Shown: positions 36,230 through 46,088 of the stretch, in pieces | How the letters are laid out: each line of letters begins with the position of its first letter | How positions within the stretch are numbered: the first letter of the stretch is position 1 | Assembly: GCF_015706575.1 (NCBI RefSeq) | Contig: NW_024037059.1 | Location: forward strand, 27,414,129 to 27,478,128 | DNA: 64,000 nt | DNA from: Patiria miniata | Taxonomy: Eukaryota; Echinodermata; Asteroidea; Valvatida; Asterinidae | Direction: 5' to 3' | Made by a program: the position numbers and the translations under genes | The notes under the pieces: model-generated | The model's database searches: none | Seen by the model: only the letters and a program-made list of their open reading frames with translations | Told to the model about the DNA's origin: nothing

Positions 36230-36882
36230 ATGATGTTATCAAAAAGTTTGATCGTAATCCTGATTATTTGGTGTGTGACAAGCCAACTCCATGCTGCAAC
36301 TAAAGAATGTGTGGCCTCCGTCAAAGGGGCGTGTCCTCCTGCTTGGAGCCAGTGGGATGGCAAATGCTACAAAAGAAGTACCACTGAAAAGTTCACATTT
36401 GCTGAGGCAAAACAGGAGTGCATCAAGATGGGCAGTGTCTTGGTCATGCCACAGTCTCAATAGGAAACTGAGTTCCTTCAGAGCCGCTTTAGTCCTCGGT
36501 TTTGGATTGACTGCAATGATCTTCAAAGGGAAGGTACGTGGGAAGTAAATTCGGTAGAGAACCCTCCTTGTTCACCTATTACAAGTATAGGCACCAGAAC
36601 TTTGAGACATTGGAAAAAGTTGAAAGAGTTCATATTCCGTCGATGCATTTCACACAAAGATTTATATTCTACAATACTTTAGGTTCATGGAAGTGTCAGA
36701 ATGGTCAGAGCATAACCTCTAGGAACTGGGCACATGGTCAACCAGATAATTCCAAGGCTTACAGCAACGCTGGAGAGGATTGTGCCGTCGTCTTGACAAC
36801 CATGGGCCAATGGAATGACTTCCCCTGCAAACGGGAACAACCCGCAGTGTGCACGAAGCCTGCACCCAAACTACACCTTTGA
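36230..36882 (+). pseudogene. C-type lectin gene 1 of the cluster, with an in-frame stop
   Basis: Two exons as in its neighbours: 36230-36533 and 36683-36882. The reading opens with a signal peptide (MMLSKSLIVILIIWCVTS), then the lectin start CPPAWSQWDGKCYK, and ends WNDFPCK and PKLHL before TGA. Codon CAG-GAG of the paralogues is CAA-TAG here (TAG at 36461-36463), so translation would stop after 77 residues, before most of the carbohydrate-recognition domain. Everything else is in frame and splice sites are intact, so the loss may be recent or a null allele. The downstream binding motif is QPD (HGQPDN), the galactose-type triplet, unlike EPN in genes 2-4. A sequencing error at one base is also possible. 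Confidence 0.75.
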
Positions 36883-38599
36883 AACTTACAGTGGAAAACC
36901 ATCACCCAAATTACTGAGACTCTTTTAATTGGACTTTTATTTTTAAAAATTGTACAATTATCAACAATCACAAGGACCAAAATGATGTAAATAGGCCTAT
37001 CTTGCAAGACGTTTGTACGTCAGTTTGAATGTATTACACATATTCTGCTCTGCATTCATCAGAAAAGCCTGCAGGGCACAGTTTAGTCTCTCTTGAAGAA
37101 AATCAACATCTTAAGTCAAAAGTTTATATCTTCAATAACCTGTCTTTTAGAAACAACCTAACAACAATGGCATATAGGAGCATTGACTTAATGTGAGTTA
37201 CACTTCTCAGAAGAGATTGTTGTGCGTATTGATGTTTTGGTGTTGAATACAGTACAGAATCAGCAATTTATCTTCTTCACCTCGATGCACAAAATACTAC
37301 TGTATCTTAAATAAATAAGGAAGAATTGTAAGTAAAGATTCTCGAACACAATGGTAGAATATATCTTATGCACCACCGAATACAATATTTTATTACGCTT
37401 ATTTGTCTAATATGTATACGTATTGAGAAATTATTACTGTTCGTGTTTAGAGTTCTGCATTAATAACCATAATTACCACCGCGATACGTTGTAAACTTAC
37501 ATAAGCAATTCAAATCTTGCAACTGCAGGCACCGAATAAACCTTTGCACTGACTTTGAAAACGTTTTTAAAATCCTCCTTTGGGGGGGGGTGGATTTTGT
37601 TTTTGTTTTCTCGTTGCTGGAATAGGTCAATGGTGACAAATGTTGTCCAAAATATTACTATTTTAAGGGTAAACTTACAAAAATGACGAGATATAACAAA
37701 AGAAACCGCCACAACTTCGATTTGCTAAAATGTGTGTGCAGGAGTTTGTAGTGTAGTTCACGTGACTTCCACTTTAAAATCGCTAGCCATTACATAAAGA
37801 AAACGGTTAAGGTATAATTTAAATACTACAAATTCGCAACGTCTGCACTGTCTGACATGGTATATATTGGAGTCACTCAAGAAATCTGAACTCTTATAAA
37901 TTTTGTCAACCGCTTAATTAGCTCCTCGAAGCAGAAATAACACATACAAAGAAAGAAGTTGTAATTGCGACAAAGTTTGAAGCAGGCTTCATACTGGTGA
38001 GTCCATCTTCATTAACTGATAAGCAACAAGTCTCATAAGATGAAATGTCTTGACTGATACAATACACTAAAGATTAGTTGCACGCCATCAAGTAAAGTGA
38101 CATGGAAGGCTGAGCATCAAATTTCAACGATATAATGCCAACACGAATTAGATCACCTGCACTGTGAAATCACTATTGAAATCATTTCAGTTGGAAAAGC
38201 TGTCAATCACTGGATACGAAGTAAACAATGACTGGTCCAAAGACGGAGAATTTTGCAGCTTATTGCGGAAGCTTCATATAGCTGTATCAACTGAAATAAT
38301 AACCTGTGGTAATATCTTGGCTGATATTGTTGCGTTTCGTCAGTGAACGTATTGCCCTGATACGCTTATTAAAAAGCCTCAACTTGAAGGGAAGGGTTAA
38401 TAATAATATTGACAGTGTCTCTTGATGAGCGCAATAGGCTGTTGCAGTAGGGAGGTACAAAAATATAGCTGACATAGCCCAGGTTAGATGACGTCTTCAT
38501 TGCATTACGTCGAGTGTACGGAGAAGTCCAACGTGGGTCATAGCCGAACTGATAACGTCTTCATTTCTACATCGTAGCACAAGAGAGGCAACATCAAAA
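36883..38599. other. Spacer between lectin genes 1 and 2
   Basis: AT-rich DNA with a G-run near 37585. No gene was recognised; small open frames at 37.5-38.7 kb lack recognisable products. The last few hundred bases before 38600 presumably hold the promoter of lectin gene 2. Confidence 0.4.
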
Positions 38600-39272
38600 A
38601 TGATGTTGCCTAAACGTCTCATCGTTGGCTTGATAAGCCTTTGTCTTATGATCAGATGTGATGGTGGTAATGAGAGATGTGGGGCCTCCATTAGAGGGGC
38701 GTGTCCTCCTGCTTGGAGCCAGTGGGGTAACAAATGCTACAAAAAAGGCAGCGGGAAACTACCGTGGGCTCAGGCAAAACAGGAGTGCATCAAGATGGGA
38801 AGTGTCTTGGTCATGCCACAGTCTCAGGAGGAAACTTACTTCCTTCAGAAGAACGTGTACCTCTGGTTTTGGATCGACTGCAACGATCTCCAAGTTGAAG
38901 GTGCGTCAAAGTACATTGTATATGCTTTTCCCATTCCTCCGTTTATTTCAAGGTAATTCTCGTGTACGACTGCTAAACTGTTTAAAAACTTGGTCAGTTC
39001 TTTCGTTTGTAATAAAATGCATCAAAACAAACCTAAAACCAAACGACCCCCTCTGTATTTCATTTACGCCATACTCTGTGTTTGGTACAGATTCCTGGGT
39101 GTGCCAGAATGACATTGACATGTACGCTAACTGGGGTGATGGTGAACCGAATGACTCTCACGGAGCTGAAGACTGTGCAATAGTCGTCAAAGAAGGCTAC
39201 TGGAATGATTCACCATGCGACCTTCTTGCGACCTTCATCTGCATGCGATCGACACCAAAGTTGCACCTTTAA
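38600..39272 (+). CDS. Secreted C-type lectin, gene 2
   Basis: Exons 38600-38900 and 39091-39272 (190-bp intron) encode 160 residues. A signal peptide (MMLPKRLIVGLISLCLMIRC) precedes one C-type lectin domain that fills the protein: CPPAWSQWGNKCYK, QAKQECIKMGSVLV, FWIDCNDLQ, then after the intron WGDGEPND (EPN, the mannose-type calcium-site triplet), EDCAIVV, GYWND (WND, second calcium-site motif) and the final cysteine in TFICMR. Both key calcium motifs are present, so sugar binding is likely. An extra N-terminal cysteine makes this the long-form fold. Such lectins act in innate recognition or agglutination in echinoderm coelomic fluid (family knowledge). Gene 3 is a recent duplicate. Confidence 0.92.
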
Positions 39273-40749
39273 ATAGCGGCAAAACGACTCTTCATTTAAC
39301 CCACTTTCGCATAAACTGAAAATGCTTTAGAAAGTACGAAAGAGAAAGAACGAAGTGAAGATTTCATGATAAACGACTCAAGAGTCTTATGCAGGTCCTA
39401 AATTATTTCTGTTCAATTAACAAGTTATGGACACAATTTAATAGAGAGCTAAATTACAAGGAATAACAGTTTTTTATATTGTACATGTGCAATGATGTAA
39501 CGTAAGGACAAAATCATCTCAGTATCTTCAGACCAGCACTTGAGCTTAACTTTCAAAATGACACCTTAAAATTAATTCCTTATATTTATTTTTTGCAAAT
39601 TGAAAAAAGTTTGCGATAGTATGAGTACTTTACAGTTTGACATCACGTGATGTCGTTTTGTTATCGATGCAGTTTTATAGTATTACACATCTCTACAACC
39701 TCGTCGGATCCGAACTGAAGTTAACTAAAGGAAGTTGGAAATGGCTAAGGAAAGATTTTGCAGTGAGCAATAAATAAACTCGGATAGATTGAGTAACGAA
39801 CGAATTTGTCTATAATTGGTGTGTTGATACTTTTCCGTCAGGCAATGACCAAAAGGTTTTTTTTAAGATAGAATGTTCTTTTCAATTCAGTTCCACTACC
39901 AGTACGACAGTGACCTTTAATCAATCGATTATCAGTATTCACCCATTTGTCCTCGATTTTTTTTTTAAAGGATATACAGTTGCTTGCTTACGTTTCGAAA
40001 AGGAAATATTTATCGGGGAAAAAAAAGAGATTTTCCGGCAGTCAGAAAATTGAAAAGCGTGGAGGTAGCCTTATTTGATATTAGGGAATGTCGGTACAAA
40101 CTTGTACGTTCATAATAAAACATTCCATAGCACCAGTTGACGTCATTTTATGCTATATCTTTTGAAGAGCGCCACCAACTGTTAGCCTTTAGGATTCCAC
40201 TTTTGAACTTCATTACCGCAATAACAATATTCTGCATATATCAACTGTTCTTCGTTGTTTACTTGAAATACCCAACAAAACACAAGTTGATTTAGAATCC
40301 TCGTAAAAAGACTTGGCGTTATTCACCAAAAACAATATACAACCCAAATGGCGCAAAAACTGAGTGTCCATTCCTTGGTGAATATTGTCTTAGTGGATAT
40401 ATGGCAACTTAACTGTATATGGCATTGCTCTGCCTTCATGCTAAATATAAAATTAACTTGCTTTGACTCGATCTGTGGGCTTTGTCAAGGTCATCGTATA
40501 ATGAATTTGAGAGAAGTGGAGGTTGACATGGCGATGGAAATGCCGACCGCATGCATCCATATGTTGCTAAGTAACTTTTGAAATTCATTCCATTGTAAAA
40601 ATGTCGAGCGTGAAATCTCTTTGTATCCAGTTGCGCACCGTATTTGTCTTCATTAAAGAACAAATATTGACCAAATGCTACATTGTGGCTCAGAGGTTTC
40701 AAGAAAATCCTCATTTCGACATCACTGGGCGCACGCCTGACATCTGGAA
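39273..40749. other. Spacer between lectin genes 2 and 3, inside the duplication unit
   Basis: The segments after gene 2 (39273 on) and after gene 3 (41420 on) begin almost identically (AATAGCGGCAAAACGACTC) and remain alignable for about 600 bp. The segment before gene 3 matches that before gene 4 (for example AATCCTCATTTCG.CATCAC.TGGCG at 40707 and 43210). So the tandem duplication unit is about 2.2-2.5 kb and includes the flanks. No other gene was seen. Confidence 0.6.
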
Positions 40750-41419
40750 ATGATGTTGCCTAATCGTCTCATCGTTGGCTTGATAAGCCTTTGTCTTACG
40801 ATCAGATGCGCTGGTGGTTATGCGAAGTGCGGGGCCTCCATCAGAGGGGCGTGTCCTCCTGCTTGGAGCCAGTGGGGTGACAAATGCTACAAAAAAGGCA
40901 TACAGAACCTACCATGGGCTGAGGCAAAACAGCAGTGCATCAAGATGGGAAGTGTTTTGGTCATGCCACAGTCTCAGGAGGAAACTGACTTCCTTCAGAA
41001 GAACGTGTACCACTGGTTTTGGATCGACTGCAACGATCTCCAAGTTGAAGGTGCGTCAAAGTACATTGTATATGCTTTTCCCATTCCTCCGTTTATTTCA
41101 AGTTAATTCTCGTGTACGACTGCTAAACTGTTTAAAAACTTGGTCAGTTCTTTCGTTTGTAATAAAATGCATCAAAACAAACCTAAAACCAAACGACCCC
41201 CTCTGCATTTCATTTACGCCATACTCTGTGTTTGTTACAGGTTCCTGGGTGTGCACGAATGACATTGACATGTACGCTAACTGGGGTGATGGTGAACCAA
41301 ATGATCACGGAGCTGCCGACTGTGCAATAGTCGTCGTACAAGGCCACTGGGATGATTCACCATGCAAGCTTCTTGCTCCCTTCATCTGCATGCGATCGGC
41401 ACCAAAGTTGCACCTTTAA
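40750..41419 (+). CDS. Secreted C-type lectin, gene 3
   Basis: Exons 41050 and 41241 mark the inner splice borders: 40750-41050 and 41241-41419, 159 residues. Layout is as in gene 2: signal peptide, CPPAWSQWGDKCYK, FWIDCNDLQ, then WGDGEPND with the EPN triplet. The second calcium-site motif reads WDD (GHWDDS) instead of WND, which keeps an acidic side chain but may alter affinity. Relative to gene 2, one codon is missing after EPND. The intron is 190 bp, the same length as in gene 2, with three differences, while the exons differ at 38 positions. Both splice junctions and the C-terminal PKLHL are conserved. Confidence 0.92.
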
Positions 41420-43267
41420 ATAGCGGCAAAACGACTCTTCATTTTAAGAATGAAACTGACTTTAGAATCAAGTACGAAAGAGAAAGAACGAAGTGAAGAT
41501 TTCATAAAAAAACCGACTCAACAGTCTCATGCAGGTCCTAAATTGTTTCCGTTCAAATTTCAATAGAGCCCTAAATTAGAAAACAAAATATTTTAAATTG
41601 TCGACAGGTGCAGCGAGGGCAGTCATATCAATGCAGACCAGCACTAGAGATGCATTCACTTTCAAATGACATCTTAAGACTGACTTCTTGACTTTTAATT
41701 CTTCGTAAATTGAAAAAAATAATAATAATATTACGAGAACTTTACAGTTTCACATCACGGTGTTTCGTTTTGTAATCGATGCAGTTTCATCAAGTATTAC
41801 AGCCTCGTGAGATCTGTACTGAAGTATAATGAACTAACTGTTAGAAAATGAATAAGGGAGATATTTCGTAATTGAGCAATAATAAAGATAGATTGAGTAA
41901 AGAACGAATTATTCTTCAATTGGTTTGTTGTAACACTCTCCGTCATGCAATGACCAAACGTTTAAGGGACATGACTCTTTGACATCTCCAGTACCAGATT
42001 GTCAGTGTTCTTATAAAACGTGTGTCATGAAACTCAATCGAAATTAACAGTTTTTACACCAATATTACTCTAACTCTTATGCGACTTCCGTCGGACATTA
42101 GTGATGGCTCTTCAGGATTCTCTTTCTATCATGCAACTATGAATTTCCCTTGGTTGTAGCTGGGTATCTTGGCACAGTGTATCAACATAATGTAGGCATT
42201 GGTCATCCCACGTTTCGCTTCCCTTGGGTTGGCTGCCAGGGAATCAAGCTGGCCACTGTCTTCTGTAATGTCCTGCAGACTGGAGCCGTCTCCTCTTGAT
42301 GGTAGTTGTTAGTTTCGGCAGTTGCCCGTATAGGTCTTGACTGGTTGTGTGACTCGTCCAGCTGATGTTGAGTGCTGACGTAAGCAGTCTGGTGTAGCAG
42401 CCATCCATTGACCTTAGCTTTGTTGTCATTGTGCAGGTTTCCCAATAGGTCCTATTATTATGTCCTTGATTATTAATTTTTAAAGGACTAATGCAAGGTT
42501 GCGCACAGTGACTTTCAGGCAGGGAATATTTAACGGGAAAACAAGAATGTTGAAATCTTCCAGCAGTCGCAAATTTGAAAATTGGCAGAAATGGCATCAT
42601 TTGATACTTGGTCATACCATCGACTTGTAAGTGAACAATTTTATGTATACCGTTAAGGCACTTTCTTCCGACGGTTTGGTCAATTTTATAGGTTTATACG
42701 AGTGCAATCAACTATTTGCCTTGAAGATGGCACTTATGCACGATACGGCAAAAAAATACAAACATAGAGTCAATAACCTATTTCTTATTTTGAAGAACCA
42801 AACAAAACACAACTGCATTGTGTTGTCTCAAAAATAGTCTCAGTACATCACATACAAAAACCAACGCGAAGCGCGCTCAGCAAAAACAATTATGCCCAGC
42901 CCTTGATAAAGGCTATTGTGGATATTGCAGGTTAACTGCATAACACAGCTGAGGCTTCTTTGATTAAAAATAAAATTAACTTGAATTTAGTGTTTTTCAC
43001 GGTCACTACGCTGAATTTGAGAGACACTAAAGATGCCATGGTGATAGAAATGCCGCTGCATACTCCATAAGCTGCGAAGTAATCTACTGAAATTGGTTCT
43101 ATCGAAACAAAATGTCGAGCGTGAGATGTCTTTTGTGTCCAGCAGACGCGCCATTAATTTTCATTAAGGACTATTGACTGTGTACTGCATTGCAGCTCCG
43201 ACGTTTAATATCAAGAGAATCCTCATTTCGCCATCACTTGGCGTACGTCTGGCAACATCTGAAAACG
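41420..43267. other. Spacer between lectin genes 3 and 4
   Basis: The left part is the duplicated 3' flank shared with gene 2. The middle (about 42090-42500) is a LINE fragment listed separately. The right part (about 42500-43267) aligns in pieces with the 5' flank of gene 3. A short plus-strand open frame at 42.6-42.8 kb has no recognisable product. Confidence 0.55.
42090..42500 (-). mobile_element. LINE fragment (3' end of a reverse-transcriptase ORF)
   Basis: The minus-strand translation contains LRSMDGCYTRLLTSALNISW, then LYGQLPKLTTTIKRRRLQSA, then in another frame YVDTLCQDTQL. These match the C-terminal region following the reverse-transcriptase domain of RTE/CR1-like LINEs common in marine invertebrates (recognised from memory). 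The frame shifts at least once around 42245-42260 and the 5' part is missing, so the fragment is dead. It marks an insertion between lectin genes 3 and 4. Confidence 0.7.
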
Positions 43268-43881
43268 ATGTTGCCTAAACGTCTCATCATTGGCTTGATA
43301 AGCCTTTGTCTTATGATCAGATGCACTGGTGGTAATGAGAGGTGTGGGGCCTCCATTAGAGGGGCGTGTCCTCCTGCTTGGAGCCAGTGGGGTGACAAAT
43401 GCTACAAACAAGGCAGCGAGAAACTACCTTGGGCTGAGGCAAAACAGGAGTGCATCAAGATGAGAAGTGTCTTGGTCATGCCACAGTCTCAGGAGGAAAC
43501 TGAGTTCCTGCTGGAGAACCTGTCCCGATGGTTTTGGATCGACTGCAATGATATCCAAGTTGAAGGTGCGTCAATTGTATCAATTACTCTTTCTTCGCTT
43601 AATCTCAATTGAAAAATCTTCCGTCTCTTTTATAAAACAAAATATCAAATTCCACATACATATTCTGGAATTGTCTGTGTTTATCAGATACATGGGCGTG
43701 CCATGATGGCGCTAATGGTGTGGAGTACAGAAACTGGAGGGATGGTGAGCCCAACAATGCTCCGCGATATGGGAGTGAAGATTGCGCAACAGTCGAGGCA
43801 TCAGGCCAATGGAATGATATACCGTGCAGTCTGCTTGCTTATTTTATCTGCAAACGACCGGCACCAGAGTTGCACCTTTAA
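43268..43881 (+). CDS. Secreted C-type lectin, gene 4
   Basis: Exons 43268-43565 and 43688-43881 (122-bp intron) encode 163 residues. The first of the two start codons seen in genes 1-3 is lost, so translation begins at MLPKRLIIGLISLCLMIRC. The lectin domain carries CPPAWSQWGDKCYK, FWIDCNDIQ, WRDGEPNN (EPN), EDCATV, GQWND (WND) and ends APELHL. Exon 1 is very close to genes 2 and 3, but exon 2 is clearly more diverged (about half the residues differ, with a longer loop before EDC) and the intron is shorter. Gene 4 is therefore an older copy, or exon 1 has been homogenised by conversion. Both calcium-site motifs are intact. Confidence 0.91.
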
Positions 43882-46088
43882 AGCAGTCGGCATACTATGT
43901 TGCTAAATAAAACTTGTATCCTTTCCTTTACACGCTTTCCACTTGTAAGGCAGTAGAAATAGTGCAACGAGTAAAGTTATTGCTTTACGAATATTCAGTT
44001 TATTATTTCAAGTCAAATAACACTCTCTCATATTAAAATTACTTCGTCACTGCCGAACAGATATTCATGAAACATGCACGTTTGGCAAAGTTTGAAAAAT
44101 GCAACTATGTACACCTGCAGCAAAATAACAATGTCAAATCAAAGTCTTGCATTGATTGATTTCCAACATCTGAGTTTGCCTAATTTCAAACAAATTTTGA
44201 ACGGACCAAAACTGCCAGTTAAAAAACAGTTGGCATATCCCATCCAGAAAGGGACAAATTTATCTAAACATTTCTAAAAATATATAGTCTTTGCTCGATG
44301 GAAGAATACCGAAAAATGATATAAGATTGTGGTCTAGTAATAGAAGAAAGCATGACTAAAGATATATTACCGTTATTTCTTTATTTATTTCGTTTGATTT
44401 ATTTCAAGCGTTTATGTCACCAAAATAGAAGTATAACGAAACAAAGAGTCAAAAGAACTTCCAGAAAAAAAGACTTACGGAATAGTTTTATGCAAATAGT
44501 GGGTGGCTCTGTTAATAGATTTCCTTTCTGGCAATCTGAGGAATCTTGCAAAGAATTCTTTAAAATTTATTGTCGACCGCCACCTGCAGCATTTACATGT
44601 ACAACGGAAATTAAAGCAATGTTACATTACATTTACGCTAGACATAATTTTAGACGTTTGGTTGGATCATACATCGTTAGTTTCGAGATTAAATTACATA
44701 TCAACTTGATTATTTTGATGTGATTTTCAATGGTAAAAAGAGTGTATTAGTTTTAAACATTTTTTTGAATACGTAGCCATTCGTAACGTAAAGTTCCGAC
44801 TTCGTAACGTAAAATAATAACAAGATTATAAATTTGTATTGTTATTAAATTTAGTTATAAATATAGGGGTTTGAAATAATGTCAACTGCAGAATTCATTA
44901 TATTAATAACAAAAGAAGAGTAATGTTCAAGTTCAGCATAATTGTGTCTTCTACAAAATATCACATCACCGACAAAGGTGTTAACTTTATGAAAAGGATT
45001 TATAACATATCATGGGCTGAAATACATTTAAAGGAGATTACAAAGAACCGGCTTTAGATGTACGTATGAACATGCAGCAATTTGGCCTTCAGGAAACACG
45101 TTAAAACTTAATTAAAAACTGGAATTTGTGTTGAGTTCAACATACTAAAGAAAAGACCGTAATAAATCAAACGTTATTTCAATACATCTTGTAAAAGAAT
45201 ATAGCCATCTAACAGTTTTACGGAACTGTTTTCAGTGTGCTACCTATAACCTAAGTCTGAGGTTGACAGACCGAATAATAATTAGCTGTTTCGGGCTTAA
45301 GTCAGATCTTAAGTCAGGTAGACCGCCAATTTCGCTTAACCAAACCGAGACGTCTGGGGATCGTCAGATCATGGGACCAGACTAAATTGCAACAACCAGC
45401 AAATGTGGGTGCCGTTGCGAACGAAGGTGCAAACAAAAGGCGATAGCAAGTTGACTAGCAAATTGACTATAGGTCTACACAATACCTATATTTTAAGTTG
45501 ATATTTTGTTTGTAAACCAGTACTTTCATCTCGGGTTAACAATGCTATTACTATTTAAAAAAAAAACTGCAGTAGACAGAGCACAGCAAGACACAAAGCC
45601 ACATTTTACGTTCACATTTTGTTCAACCGATAATGCTTTAGAGTTGATTATAAAGACCTTACTTTTGTTACATTTACGCCATTTTATATGGGCTGCCGCA
45701 AGCGCATAAATTGAAGCCATGGTTGACAACATAGTTTTCTTTTAAAAGTCCTCCAAACGCCCTCAATACATAGTAAAAAGGCATGTGTAGGAATTGTGTT
45801 GTAGCTTTGTTGACAATGTTATATTTCCAACAATCAAATAATATTTTGGTCATCTGTAATAACTCTTCTTCATTTTTGCAGTGTTGGACCTTCCATAGTT
45901 TTGCAACCCTTCGTTGACAAAAGTGCAGTTTGCTAAACAAGCGTGGTGCTTGAAAATGTCCTCACCCTATGGCTAAGGCCTAGACTCCTTTGCCTATCAG
46001 TTTTAATTAGTTGTAGCCACATCCTTAACCATTGATTGTGAGTCTGAAAGTTTGCTGCCACCAAGCAGTAAAAAAACTAATTAATATC
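43882..46088. other. Intergenic region between the lectin cluster and ZnT1 copy 1
   Basis: AT-rich DNA of about 2.2 kb with no recognisable gene, SINE or foldback. Open frames of 60-120 codons (for example at 44.35-44.72 kb) are lysine/phenylalanine/isoleucine-rich and look like chance. The right end should include the 3' UTR of the minus-strand ZnT1 copy. Confidence 0.4.

Noticed and set aside
36230-36882. Programmed stop-codon read-through in lectin gene 1
   Set aside because: The bases after TAG do not match the best-known read-through context, and all paralogues have a sense codon there. A simple null is more likely.
44352-44723. 123-codon open frame right of the lectin cluster
   Set aside because: Composition matches translated AT-rich intergenic DNA; no domain, signal or splice partner was found.
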